Below, in pieces: positions 47,815 through 57,358 of a DNA stretch of 60,289 nt. Within the stretch, counting starts at the first letter, position 1. Each line of letters opens with the position of its first letter. A program made the translations under genes and the position numbers. The DNA comes from an uncultured Lachnospiraceae bacterium (GTDB taxonomy: Bacteria; Bacillota; Clostridia; Lachnospirales; Lachnospiraceae): positions 1-60,289 of the forward strand of contig CANREB010000010.1 of assembly GCA_947629525.1 (NCBI GenBank), read 5' to 3'. The notes under the pieces were generated by a model. It did no database searches, was not told the origin of the DNA, and was given only the letters and a program-made list of their open reading frames with translations.

Positions 47815-48726
47815 ATGAGCAAGAAGAACAAGAAAAAAGAGCAAGAAAACTTAGAAACGGTATACCGCAAAAAGCTGATCAAGAGAAGAAAGCCAAACCG
47901 CTCTATCGTAGGAGATTTCTTCCTGTATCTGTTCCTGTTAATGGTTGCAGTGATAATGGCGTTCCCTCTTATTTATGCAGTCAGCAGTGCGTTGAAACCT
48001 TTGGATGAGCTGTTTAAGTTCCCGCCTAAGATTTTAGCGCAGAACCCCACGTTTGATAACTTTTCAGACTTGTTTGTTACTATGGGTAAATCGTGGGTAA
48101 CATTTTCAAGATATCTGTTTAACACAGTGTTCATTACGTTTGTCGGTACTTTCGGACATTTGATAGTGGCATCTATGGGTGCGTTTGTACTGGCGAAATA
48201 TGATTTCCCGGGCAATCAGACTTTCTTTAAACTGGTTACTGTGGCGATGATGTTTACAGGCTATGTAACACAGATACCTAACTACCTGATTTTGAACAAA
48301 CTCGGCTGGATAGATACATACTGGTCTATCATCATTCCGGGATTTGCATCGCCGATGGGTCTTTTCCTTATGAAACAGTTTATGGAAGGACTTCCGACAT
48401 CACTGATAGAGGCGGCAAAGATTGACGGCGCAAGTGAATGGCGTGTATTCAGCGGAATAGTGATGCCGAACGTAAAACCTGCATGGATGACGCTTATAAT
48501 CTTTTCCGTTCAGGGACTTTGGAACAATAAAGCGGCTACATTTATTTATTCCGAAGAGAAGAAGACTCTTGTATATGCAATGCAGCAGATTCAGAGCGGC
48601 GGTATTGCAAGAACAGGACAGGGCGCGGCAGTATTGGTTGTTCTTATGATTGTTCCGATAGCGATATTTGTATTCTCTGAGAGCCAGATCCTGGAAACAA
48701 TGGCAAGTTCAGGTTTGAAAGATTAA
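47815..48726 (+). CDS. Sugar ABC transporter permease (YtcP/UgpE type)
   Basis: 303 residues. A charged cytoplasmic N-terminus (MSKKNKKKEQENLE) precedes six helices; the EAA loop is LIEAAKIDGASEWRVFSGIVMP. Conserved MAFPLIYAVSSALKP and FPGNQTFFKL mark the CUT1-type inner-membrane partner. It is coupled to the first permease by a one-base gap. Confidence 0.94.
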   Translation: MSKKNKKKEQENLETVYRKKLIKRRKPNRSIVGDFFLYLFLLMVAVIMAFPLIYAVSSALKPLDELFKFPPKILAQNPTFDNFSDLFVTMGKSWVTFSRYLFNTVFITFVGTFGHLIVASMGAFVLAKYDFPGNQTFFKLVTVAMMFTGYVTQIPNYLILNKLGWIDTYWSIIIPGFASPMGLFLMKQFMEGLPTSLIEAAKIDGASEWRVFSGIVMPNVKPAWMTLIIFSVQGLWNNKAATFIYSEEKKTLVYAMQQIQSGGIARTGQGAAVLVVLMIVPIAIFVFSESQILETMASSGLKD

Positions 48727-48744
48727 CGGGGAATGAGGTGGCGT

Positions 48745-50253
48745 ATGAAAAAGATAATCAAATCGATCGGTGCTTTGGCACTGGGTGCAACAGTCTTTAT
48801 GACATCCTCATTGAGTGTTATGGCATCGGATACGGACAACAGCTATACATATAATTATGATTATTGGGGCGATGTACAGGATTCGCCTGATGCCTATACG
48901 GTAACGAATGTTTATACGGCATCATCATTTGGACTGGATCTTAATTTCCGCAGCCCGCAGGGTATGTTTGTCAAAGATAATATGATCTATATCTGTGATA
49001 CGGGAAACAACCGTATTGTGCAGATTGAACGTACAGGTACGGAACAGTTCGAGGTGGTTCGTATCTTTGATACCATCAAAGGGGACACGGATGTAAAAAA
49101 TCTGTCAAATCCTACGGACATAGCGGTATCGGACGAGGGCGACATTTTTATCAGCGATAATGGAAACGCAAGGATCATTAAGATCGACAGCGACTTAAAT
49201 TATCTGCTTCAGTTTGATCTTCCGGTAGACTCTACCGTAAGCGCGGAAAGTACCTTCCAGCCGTCAAAGATAGTTATAGATACGGCGGGGCGTGTGTACT
49301 GTATAGCCACGAGTATTAATCAGGGTTTGTGTAAATATGAGCCTGACGGAACATTTTCCGGATTTGTGGGAGCTACGCCTGTTACCTTTGACTGGATGGA
49401 TTATATTTGGAAAAAATTTGCTACGCAGGAACAGCGAGTACGTATGACATCATTTGTTCCTACGGCATATGACAATATTTATATGGATCATGAGGGTTTT
49501 ATCTATGCCTGTGCCGGCGGTATGGATGAGGATGATTTGGATTCAGGGGCGGCGGATGCTATCCGTAAGCTTAACCTGATGGGAAATGACATTTTGGTTC
49601 AGAACGGCGAATATCCCGCGTATGGAGACCTGTACTGGGGTAAAGGCGGCGGATATGAAGGACCTTCATACTTTACTGATGTAACGGTTTTTGATAATGA
49701 CATATATGTATGCCTTGATAAGAACCGCGGACGTCTTTTCGGATATGACGATCAGGGAAAGACGGTGTTCTGCTTTGGCGGCAACGGTAATATGGACGGA
49801 TATTTCAGACAGCCTGCGGCACTTGAGCATATGGGGCATGACCTGTTTGTGCTTGATTCTTTGGACTGCAGCATCACACTGTTTACCCCGACTGAGTTTG
49901 GCGAACTGATATACAGCGCCATTGAAGATTTTGATGAAGGTAATTATGAGGCATCGGGCGATAGCTGGAGAAAGGTTATGCAGCTTGACGGCAACTATGA
50001 TTTGGCATATATCGGCATCGGACGTTCACTTCTTCGTCAGAAAGAATACAGAGAAGCTATGGATTACTTTGAACTCAAATATGATGACGAGAACTATTCC
50101 AAGGCTTATAAACAGTACCGTAAGGAGTGGGTTGAAGAGCATATCGTTGTGATAGTTATTGTGATTTTGGCGGCGTTCCTTATTCCGCTGTCCATCGGCA
50201 GGATAAAGAAGATCAAGTATGAAATTGATACTGCGGATATCTTTGAAACCTAG
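48745..50253 (+). CDS. Membrane-anchored NHL beta-propeller protein with TPR-like segment
   Basis: 502 residues. A signal peptide (about 1-28, ending VMA) leads into an extracytoplasmic six-bladed NHL propeller (about 50-390): FRSPQGMFVKDNMIYICDTGNNRIVQIE-like blades, NPTDIAVSDEGDIFISDNGNARI, YMDHEGFIYACAGG and RQPAALEHMGHDLFVLD. A TPR-like helical part (about 395-455; YEASGDSWRKVMQLDGNYD) and a membrane helix (about 465-487) with a short cytoplasmic tail follow. It probably binds protein or glycan outside the membrane. GAGGTG supports the start at 48745 over an ATG at 48733. Confidence 0.86.
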   Translation: MKKIIKSIGALALGATVFMTSSLSVMASDTDNSYTYNYDYWGDVQDSPDAYTVTNVYTASSFGLDLNFRSPQGMFVKDNMIYICDTGNNRIVQIERTGTEQFEVVRIFDTIKGDTDVKNLSNPTDIAVSDEGDIFISDNGNARIIKIDSDLNYLLQFDLPVDSTVSAESTFQPSKIVIDTAGRVYCIATSINQGLCKYEPDGTFSGFVGATPVTFDWMDYIWKKFATQEQRVRMTSFVPTAYDNIYMDHEGFIYACAGGMDEDDLDSGAADAIRKLNLMGNDILVQNGEYPAYGDLYWGKGGGYEGPSYFTDVTVFDNDIYVCLDKNRGRLFGYDDQGKTVFCFGGNGNMDGYFRQPAALEHMGHDLFVLDSLDCSITLFTPTEFGELIYSAIEDFDEGNYEASGDSWRKVMQLDGNYDLAYIGIGRSLLRQKEYREAMDYFELKYDDENYSKAYKQYRKEWVEEHIVVIVIVILAAFLIPLSIGRIKKIKYEIDTADIFET

Positions 50254-50270
50254 ATAATATGGAGGTCGTT

Positions 50271-50927
50271 ATGATTGCTGCACTGAAAAACAAAAAAACC
50301 TATCAGGAATATTTAAAGAGCCTGAAATTTGCGTTGTACTGTACTACCCATCCGTTAGACGGCTTTTGGGATCTTACCCACGAGAAGCGGGGAACTTATG
50401 CGGCGGCTAATACTATCCTGTTTTTGACTCTGCTGATCAGGGTTTTGAAACTGCGTTATACCAGTTTTATCTTCATAACAGTGTACTGGGAAGGTATAAA
50501 TATTTTTATGTATATTGCCAGTGTGGCGTTCCCGCTTGCGATGTTTGTGGTTGGAAACTGGGGACTTACTACATTGTTCGACGGTAAGGGACGGCTTGGG
50601 CAGGTGTATATGGCAAGCTGTTATGCGTTGACGCCGTATCCGCTCATTCAGTTTCCGCTTATGATATTTAGTAACTTTGTTACTGTGGATGAGGCAGAGT
50701 TCTATTCGGTACTCAGCGCGATCTCACTTGTATGGGCGGCATTGCTTATGATCGCGGCTATGGGGCAGATACATGAATTTAACATGGGGAAGAACCTGCT
50801 GTTTATGGTAGCGAGTCTGTTTGCAATGCTTGTTATCGTATTTATTCTGCTGCTGTTTTTCAGCATGATTTCGCAGGGTGTTGCGTACTTTATTTCCCTG
50901 GCGAAGGAAATAATGTTCCGACTATAG
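50271..50927 (+). CDS. YIP1-family polytopic membrane protein
   Basis: 218 residues with about five membrane helices (from YAAANTILFLTLLIRVL on) and the YIP1 features HPLDGFWDLTHEKRG at the N-terminus and YALTPYPLIQFPLMIFSN in the middle. Bacterial YIP1 proteins are of unknown function; here it lies between the NHL protein and the DUF5696 protein, suggesting a scaffold for them. GGAGGTCGTT sets the ATG at 50271. Confidence 0.86.
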   Translation: MIAALKNKKTYQEYLKSLKFALYCTTHPLDGFWDLTHEKRGTYAAANTILFLTLLIRVLKLRYTSFIFITVYWEGINIFMYIASVAFPLAMFVVGNWGLTTLFDGKGRLGQVYMASCYALTPYPLIQFPLMIFSNFVTVDEAEFYSVLSAISLVWAALLMIAAMGQIHEFNMGKNLLFMVASLFAMLVIVFILLLFFSMISQGVAYFISLAKEIMFRL

Positions 50928-50967
50928 CAAGGCTGTGAGTTAAAAAGGACATTTGCCGGGAGGAAGG

Positions 50968-53565
50968 ATGGAAGTGACCATGAAGAAAGAAAAATCAGAA
51001 AAAGCAGTCGCACAATGGAAGAGCAAGCTTAAAAGTTTGGCTGTCCCGATAATCATAACGGCTGTTATAGTGGTGGCAATACTTGTGATCGTCAATATGA
51101 AAGGTACGCCCGAGCAGGCGGAAGCAATAAGGGCGTATGCTTATGACGGTTCGGAACAGTCGATCGTGATCGAGAACGATAAACTCAAGCTTACAATGGA
51201 TCCCACTACTACTCAGTTTGCTTTGGAGGTAAAAGAGACAGGAAAGGTGTGGTATTCTAACCCTCCCGAGGCAGAATCGGATCCTGTAGCGGTAGCGTCA
51301 TACAAGGGCAGGCTGCAGTCCACTCTGCTAATGACATACTGTATTGCTTCGGGACTTCAGACTACATACGACAGTTTCAGCTACGGCGTTCAAAACGGAC
51401 TATATAATATCGAAACCGGAGATGATTATGTCCGTGTTGATTATTCACTGGGAAATGTGGAGAAAGAATATCTGATCCCTCCCGTATCTACCGTGGCGAA
51501 TATGGATAAATGGTTTGGTAATCTTGAAGCGAATGACTCAGGCTTTATCAAACGTTATTACAAAAAATATGATATAAATGATCTTGGAAAAGATGATGAT
51601 AAGGATGCGCTTCTTGCTGCTTATCCTTCTTTGGAGACCGAGCCTCTTTATGTGCTCAGAGATACTGCCAAAGGTGCCGTGACTCAGAAGCTTGAACAGA
51701 TTTTTGAGAAGGCAGGCTATACGGCGGACGATTTGGCGGCTGATAAGCAGCTTAGCACGCAGTTGAGCGGTAAGGACACGTTCGTGTTCAACGCGAGCAT
51801 AATCTATAGGCTTGATGGCGGCGATTTGGTTGTTGAGATGCCGATGGATTCTTTGGAATATGCGGATGCGACTCCTATTTACACACTCGTTCCGCTTCCG
51901 TATTTCGGAGCGGGCGGCGCAGAGGACACAGGCTATTCGCTTGTACCCGAAGGCGGCGGCGCGATTATCAATTTTAACAATAATAAACAGTCTCAAGCGT
52001 CATATTACGCGAACTTATACGGTTGGGACATGGCATTGTCAAGAGACGCCGTAGTTCATGATACAAGAGCTTACTTCAACGTGTTCGGTATTGCCAATGG
52101 AGACGATTCCTTTATATGTATAATGGAGGAAGGCGCTCCGTATGTATCGGTTCAGGCGGACATCGCGGGACACGGAAGCAGCTATAATTATGTTAATTCA
52201 AGTTATACCATAAGCCCTTCCGAGCTTTATCAGGTAGGTGACTTGAACAGCCAGAACGTATATAAATTTTTGGAAACTCTTCCACATGAAACTTTGACGC
52301 AGAGATACCGTTTTATCGACAGCAACAACTATGTGGATATGGCGAAGTGCTATCAGGGATATCTGAAAGATAAATACGGAGAGTATTTTGCAAAGAACGA
52401 CAATGCGACGGCACCCGTAGCTTTGGAAATCGTCGGAGCCGTGGATAAAGTAAGACAGATTTTAGGTGTTCCTGTTTCACGACCTTTGAAGCTTACGAAA
52501 TACAGCGAGGCGGAGGATATGGTACGCCAGCTCACATCGGAAGGTATGAGCAATGTCTCTGTCAAATATACAGGCTGGTGCAATGGCGGTGTAAATCAGA
52601 AGATCCTTCGCAAAGCAAAGACCATAGGAGCTTTAGGCAGCAAGAGTGATCTCAAATCATTTGGCAATGCAGCAAAAGAACTTGGCGTAGACCTTTATCT
52701 TGAAGGCGTGACGCATTACGAATTTGACAGCGGGCTTTTTGACGGTTTCTTCTCATTTACGGATGCGGCAAGATTTCTGTCAAAGGAGAGAGCAGAGCAG
52801 TTTGTATATAATCCTGTAACTTATAACGCAAGGGAAAGTGTTGACAGCTATTATCTGCTTCATCCCGATATAATAGAAGAAAATACGCAGACACTTGCAA
52901 AAGCGGCGGATAAGTATAATGCAAATGTTGCTTTCCGCGATACAGGTAAAGAGCTTTCTTCCGACTACTATCTGAAAGATACAGTGAGCAGACAGCAGGC
53001 GATGGTTACACAGGCTGAAATGCTCAAGGAGATAGAAGACAGCGGCAAAAAAGTTATGATAAATATGGGTAACGATTACGCTATTCCATATGTGGATATG
53101 GTAACGGATATGGATCTGTCGGGAAGCGGTTACACCATTATAGACGAAGAAGTTCCATTTTATCAGCTTGCGATACATGGATTTGTAGATTATGTCGGAG
53201 CACCCCTTAATGTGTGCGGCAATGAGGAAGAAGAGCTCCTTGAGTCCGCGGAGTACGGCGCGGGACTGTCATTCTCGCTTATGCGCGAGACCGCATTCGC
53301 ACTGCAGAAGACTCTTTATACGGAATATTATGCTTCTGATTTTGCGGCGGTACACGACAGAATGATGGAGATCTATAACAGATACAACAGCGAGATGGGG
53401 CATGTATTCAATCAGGAGATGACAGGACATGAGAAGCTTGACGATAATCTTTCATGCACCGTTTATGAGGACGGCACAAAAGTATATGTAAATTATGGCT
53501 TCACGGATGCGACGACCCCTGACGGCGTAAAGGTTCCTGCAAGAGATTATTTGGTAGTCCGTTAG
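50968..53565 (+). CDS. DUF5696 protein, membrane-anchored, extracytoplasmic
   Basis: About 865 residues. A basic N-terminus and one helix (about 30-52, VPIIITAVIVVAILVIVNM) anchor a large outer domain. An N-terminal beta domain (KLKLTMDPTTTQFALEVKETG) is followed by PLPYFGAGGAEDTGYSLVPEGGGAI split motifs, a beta supersandwich, and from about residue 500 a barrel-like region (VKYTGWCNGGVNQK, LGVDLYLEGVTHYEFDSG, VMINMGNDYAIPYVDM, SGSGYTIIDEEVPFYQL). The layout recalls glycoside hydrolases with a beta-sandwich before a TIM barrel, but no activity is known to me. Start either 50968 or 50980. Confidence 0.84.
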   Translation: MEVTMKKEKSEKAVAQWKSKLKSLAVPIIITAVIVVAILVIVNMKGTPEQAEAIRAYAYDGSEQSIVIENDKLKLTMDPTTTQFALEVKETGKVWYSNPPEAESDPVAVASYKGRLQSTLLMTYCIASGLQTTYDSFSYGVQNGLYNIETGDDYVRVDYSLGNVEKEYLIPPVSTVANMDKWFGNLEANDSGFIKRYYKKYDINDLGKDDDKDALLAAYPSLETEPLYVLRDTAKGAVTQKLEQIFEKAGYTADDLAADKQLSTQLSGKDTFVFNASIIYRLDGGDLVVEMPMDSLEYADATPIYTLVPLPYFGAGGAEDTGYSLVPEGGGAIINFNNNKQSQASYYANLYGWDMALSRDAVVHDTRAYFNVFGIANGDDSFICIMEEGAPYVSVQADIAGHGSSYNYVNSSYTISPSELYQVGDLNSQNVYKFLETLPHETLTQRYRFIDSNNYVDMAKCYQGYLKDKYGEYFAKNDNATAPVALEIVGAVDKVRQILGVPVSRPLKLTKYSEAEDMVRQLTSEGMSNVSVKYTGWCNGGVNQKILRKAKTIGALGSKSDLKSFGNAAKELGVDLYLEGVTHYEFDSGLFDGFFSFTDAARFLSKERAEQFVYNPVTYNARESVDSYYLLHPDIIEENTQTLAKAADKYNANVAFRDTGKELSSDYYLKDTVSRQQAMVTQAEMLKEIEDSGKKVMINMGNDYAIPYVDMVTDMDLSGSGYTIIDEEVPFYQLAIHGFVDYVGAPLNVCGNEEEELLESAEYGAGLSFSLMRETAFALQKTLYTEYYASDFAAVHDRMMEIYNRYNSEMGHVFNQEMTGHEKLDDNLSCTVYEDGTKVYVNYGFTDATTPDGVKVPARDYLVVR

Positions 53566-53605
53566 CGGACTGTGGCAGAATAAGTTTTTAGAAAGGATTA
53601 TGGTT

Positions 53606-54517
53606 ATGAAAAGACAAAAAACGAAGTTAGCGGGTCTTCAAAAACGGAAAGCCATATCGGGTTACCTGTTCATATCGCCGTTTATCATTGGGTTTTTGGC
53701 TTTTATGGTGAAGCCGCTGTTCCAATCCCTGTATATGAGCTTTTGCGACGTGAGGCTGGGAACGGGAGGATTTGATCTGGTATGGAAAAGCATTGAAAAT
53801 TATAATTATGCTTTTCGTGTAGATGCTGATTTTGTAAGGCTGCTCACGGAAGAACTTGCAAGGATGGCGATTTATTCCGTTGCAATTATGGTATTCAGCT
53901 TTTTCGTAGCACTTGTGCTCAATCAGAAATTTAAGGGCAGGGCGTTGGTCCGTTCGATATTCTTTCTCCCTGTTATACTGGCATCGGGCGTAATGCTGAA
54001 GCTTGACTCCGACAATGCGCTGATGGCAGCGCTGGCACAGACAGTAGAAGTCAATGCACAGGGGGCAGCGAGCATTACTGATGCGCTTCAAAATATATTG
54101 AGGACTACCGGCGTAGGTGTCAGGGCGTTTGAAAAGCTGTTTGAAGTCATTGATAATATTTACGATGTAGCAATTTCATCGGGTATTCAGATCATAATTT
54201 TCCTTTCAGGACTGCAGACTATTTCTCCAAGTATGTACGAGGCTGCCGATATAGAGGGCTGTACAAAGTGGGAAAGCCTTTGGAAGATTACATTCCCGAT
54301 GGTAAGTTCCCTCTTCCTCGTAAACTGGATCTATACGGTAGTTGATTTCTGTATGAGATCGGACAATGAAGTTATTGATAAGATTACTACATATATGAAT
54401 GTAAACCTGAATTACGGGCTGGCTTCCGCTATGGCGTGGACCTACTTTGTATTGGTTATGGCTATCATCGGAGTAAGTTCACTCATTATCTCGAAGGGGG
54501 TTTATTACTATGAGTAA
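53606..54517 (+). CDS. Sugar ABC transporter permease (UgpA/LplB type), second system
   Basis: 303 residues, six helices, EAA loop MYEAADIEGCTKWESLWKITFP. It has a periplasmic-side insertion (about 135-180, NAQGAASITDALQNIL) larger than in its counterpart at 46875. The ATG at 53606 lies eight bases after AAAGGA; the ATG at 53600 is too close. Its 3' end overlaps the next permease by 8 bases. Confidence 0.93.
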   Translation: MKRQKTKLAGLQKRKAISGYLFISPFIIGFLAFMVKPLFQSLYMSFCDVRLGTGGFDLVWKSIENYNYAFRVDADFVRLLTEELARMAIYSVAIMVFSFFVALVLNQKFKGRALVRSIFFLPVILASGVMLKLDSDNALMAALAQTVEVNAQGAASITDALQNILRTTGVGVRAFEKLFEVIDNIYDVAISSGIQIIIFLSGLQTISPSMYEAADIEGCTKWESLWKITFPMVSSLFLVNWIYTVVDFCMRSDNEVIDKITTYMNVNLNYGLASAMAWTYFVLVMAIIGVSSLIISKGVYYYE

Positions 54518-55529
54518 TACTGCAAGTAAGGCAAAAACAGGAAAATATACTAATTTTTGGGAGAGAAACAGAAAATCAGGCGGATATCTCCTGCGCAGGA
54601 CCCTTATGGGATATGGAGTCAGCATATGCAGAGCTGTACTGCTCTTCGGATTGTGCTTTCTGATCTTACAGCCGCTGCTTAACAAGATATCGGTGAGTTT
54701 TATGACGGAAGGCGATCTGTATGACCCTATAGTTATTTCAATACCTCTGCATTTCACTACTGAGAATTACCGCCTTGCTGCGGGACTTATGCAATACGGG
54801 AAGAGCCTTGTCAATTCACTGCTTATCGCGCTCAGCATAGCTGTGCTTCAGGTATCTGTGTGTACACTGGTAGGATACGGGTTTGCGCGTTTCCAGTTCC
54901 CATTAAAAAATTTTTGGTTCGCGTGCGTTATGCTGATGATCCTTATCCCGCCGCAGGTAATTTCGACTTCACTGCACCTGCATTTCAGGTTCTTTGATAT
55001 ACTTGGGATTTCTCAGATGCTGACGGGAAACACGATAAACCTCAGAGGTTCGGTGCTTCCGTATTATCTGATGTCGGCAGGGTGTATGGGATTGAAGAAC
55101 GGACTGTATATTTATATGATACGTCAGTTTTTCCGCAACATCCCGAAAGAGATGGAGGAAGCGGCATATGTTGACGGCTGCGGCACACTTAAGACATTTG
55201 TGAGTATTATGCTTCCTGATGCTAAGCCTATTCTTACATCATGCTTTCTGTTCGCATTCGTATGGCAGTGGACGGACGGTTTTTACTCAAGCATGTTTTT
55301 GGGCAATGTAAGCCTGTTAAGCATTAAGCTTAAACAGCTTCCCGATACATTCGGCGGATATATGGCAAGGATCACGGGTGCGTCAAGCTCGGCGGGTGTT
55401 TCCGTTCCGTATACGAACTGTATGCTGGCGACTGGTACGCTGATGGTCATTGTACCGCTGATAATCCTTTATCTCTATGCACAGAAAGGTTTCGTGGAGA
55501 GCCTGAGCAGTACCGGTATCAAGATGTGA
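54510..55529 (+). CDS. Sugar ABC transporter permease (UgpE/YtcP type), second system
   Basis: 339 residues, longer than usual because of an N-terminal cytoplasmic extension (SNTASKAKTGKYTNFWERN) and an insertion after helix 4 (GISQMLTGNTINLRG). The EAA loop is MEEAAYVDGCGTLKTFVSIMLP. It forms the channel with the preceding permease. A 150-base gap holding hairpins separates it from the second binding protein. Confidence 0.93.
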   Translation: MSNTASKAKTGKYTNFWERNRKSGGYLLRRTLMGYGVSICRAVLLFGLCFLILQPLLNKISVSFMTEGDLYDPIVISIPLHFTTENYRLAAGLMQYGKSLVNSLLIALSIAVLQVSVCTLVGYGFARFQFPLKNFWFACVMLMILIPPQVISTSLHLHFRFFDILGISQMLTGNTINLRGSVLPYYLMSAGCMGLKNGLYIYMIRQFFRNIPKEMEEAAYVDGCGTLKTFVSIMLPDAKPILTSCFLFAFVWQWTDGFYSSMFLGNVSLLSIKLKQLPDTFGGYMARITGASSSAGVSVPYTNCMLATGTLMVIVPLIILYLYAQKGFVESLSSTGIKM

Positions 55530-55541
55530 TATGAGTTTCCG

Positions 55542-55629
55542 CTGCGGCGTGCGTCTGCGTGCCGCAGATGGGAATTTATATATAAAGTAACAAGACAACA
55601 AAGCAAACGCGCAGAGAAAAGGCTCTGCG
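55542..55629 (+). promoter_or_regulatory. Two intergenic mRNA hairpins before the second binding protein
   Basis: Stem 1 CTGCGGC (55542-55548) with GCCGCAG (55561-55567); stem 2 CGCAGAG (55610-55616) with CTCTGCG (55623-55629). No T-run follows either. They may protect or separate the binding-protein message, allowing it to exceed the permease message. Confidence 0.5.
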
Positions 55630-55680
55630 TACAGACGCGCCATGCGTAAGCGCTGGCGTATTCAGAACAAGGAGGAAAAT

Positions 55681-57252
55681 ATGAAAAGAAAAATGTTAAG
55701 TAGACTGATGGCTGCTTCAATGGCTGCAGTTATGACTGTCGGGATGACAGGATGCGGCGGCAGCGGCAGCAACAGCAGCGACGCTCCTGCAGATCAGCAG
55801 GGCGGCGGTTCAGAGCAGACAGGCGCTACAGAGCAGGCAGGCAGCACGGAGACTGCTGCTGCAGAGCAGACAACTGCTGCTGCAGAGGAGACAGGAACAC
55901 CTGAGGTAAGGATCGATCCCAACACAGGCGAGCCGTTTGACTTAGGCGGAATGGAGATCATTATCGCTGACTGGTGGTCACCGGATGAACCGGCAGATCC
56001 CACAACTGATTTCCAGCAGGCTCAAAGAGATTATCAGGATTGGCTTCAGGAGACATATAATTTCACCATGGTTCAGAAGAACTATGCAGGCTGGGGCTGG
56101 GAAGAAGGCTCTATAGGTGAAGCATTCGTACAGGCAGCTACTTCCGGCAGCGATGAGAATATCATCTTTACACTGACTAACTCGGCAGCTACAGCGGCAG
56201 ACGTAAGCCAGGGTCTTATGTATGACATAAGCAAGCTTGACGGCGATGTGATCGACCTCTCAGAGGAGAAGTGGACAAAGAATGGTGAGATCTATTCATG
56301 GGGTGTAGGCGATTCAATCTACTGTTTCTATACAGGTCCTTCAGAGCCCAGAGGAGGCTTGTACTTTAATAAAGATGTACTCAGAGATGCAGGTATCGAT
56401 CCCGAGAGCATTTATGATATGCAGGCAGACGGTACATGGACATGGGATGCATGGGTAGATATAATGGATAAGGTACAGCGCGATACCGATAACGACGGTC
56501 AGGACGATATTTACGGCTGTGTACAGAACAACGGCGGTATGGTATACCAGTGTGTACGTTCAAACGGCGGCGCTCTTGTAAGCAAGAATAAAGACGGTCT
56601 GTATGAGCTTACTGCCGACAGCGATGCGGTAAAAGAAGGTCTTCACTTCGCAATCGATACTGTTACAAACAAATATTATCTTGATTACAGCAACGAAGAC
56701 GGTTCTAACTGGGAAGATTACAAGAACCTCTTTATGAGCGGCAAGGCAGCTTTCATGTATGATGACGCATACTGCGCATATGAAGGCGGCTGGCTTACGG
56801 GTCAGAACCCTGTAGAGGTAAACGGTGTTACTCTTGACCAGAAGCTTGACTTCGGTTTTGTAATGTTCCCTAAGGGACCCAAGGCAAGCGATTATGTAAC
56901 AAACAAGTCAAACAATCCTCTGTGCCTTCCTGCTTCATACAGCGATGAGAAAGCAAGATTGCTTATGTTCGCATATGACGTATGGACGGACGATGTTCCG
57001 GGTTATGAAGGATACTACTCATTACTTGACAACCTCTATGGCGGTATGGCTGATACACGTTCCGTAGATGAGACTATCGACATGATGACAACAAGAGGTG
57101 TTGACGATCTGCATGCAATCGTTCCTAACTTTGACCCGAATACAAACTTCCTGTATTCAATGGGCGTAGGCGCTGACGTTGATGCGCTTATCGAGCAGAA
57201 CCTTCCTGCATGGCAGACAGCGGTTGATGAGTTTAATGCTTCGCTTGAATAA
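55681..57252 (+). CDS. Lipoprotein ABC solute-binding protein, family 1
   Basis: 523 residues. A lipoprotein signal with lipobox VGMTGC (C25) is followed by a Ser/Thr/Gln/Ala-rich linker (about 28-72), then a family 1 solute-binding fold with GEPFDLGGMEIIIADWW, PRGGLYFNKDVLRDAGID, MQADGTWTWDAWVDIMDK and a DTDNDGQDDIYG loop resembling a calcium-binding site. It should deliver an oligosaccharide to the adjacent permeases. The start at 55681 follows AAGGAGG; the frame begins 39 bases earlier. A terminator closes the operon. Confidence 0.93.
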   Translation: MKRKMLSRLMAASMAAVMTVGMTGCGGSGSNSSDAPADQQGGGSEQTGATEQAGSTETAAAEQTTAAAEETGTPEVRIDPNTGEPFDLGGMEIIIADWWSPDEPADPTTDFQQAQRDYQDWLQETYNFTMVQKNYAGWGWEEGSIGEAFVQAATSGSDENIIFTLTNSAATAADVSQGLMYDISKLDGDVIDLSEEKWTKNGEIYSWGVGDSIYCFYTGPSEPRGGLYFNKDVLRDAGIDPESIYDMQADGTWTWDAWVDIMDKVQRDTDNDGQDDIYGCVQNNGGMVYQCVRSNGGALVSKNKDGLYELTADSDAVKEGLHFAIDTVTNKYYLDYSNEDGSNWEDYKNLFMSGKAAFMYDDAYCAYEGGWLTGQNPVEVNGVTLDQKLDFGFVMFPKGPKASDYVTNKSNNPLCLPASYSDEKARLLMFAYDVWTDDVPGYEGYYSLLDNLYGGMADTRSVDETIDMMTTRGVDDLHAIVPNFDPNTNFLYSMGVGADVDALIEQNLPAWQTAVDEFNASLE

Positions 57253-57289
57253 TCACGCTGCGATATACTCTGTATAAATAATTATTCAT

Positions 57290-57323
57290 AAAAAGGATGG
57301 CGTTTTCATACGCCATCCTTTTT
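57290..57323 (+). terminator. Intrinsic terminator of the transport operon
   Basis: A perfect stem AAAAAGGATGGCG/CGCCATCCTTTTT with an 8-base loop and terminal T-run. Its A/T symmetry makes it effective from both strands, so it can also end the convergent Rpn-family gene. Confidence 0.95.
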
Positions 57324-57358
57324 GATTAGTTTTTTGATTATATAGAATTGCTTTGTCA

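Noticed and set aside
46785..47882. A 365-codon minus-strand open frame
   Set aside because: It lies antisense to the permease gene and its translation is rich in His, Arg, Tyr and Gln with no membrane helices or known motifs; the plus-strand permease has clear family signatures.
34170..57252. A complete Sus-like or phage-derived system
   Set aside because: No SusC/SusD-type outer membrane proteins are expected or seen, and no phage structural genes occur; the locus is an ABC-type glycan utilisation region.
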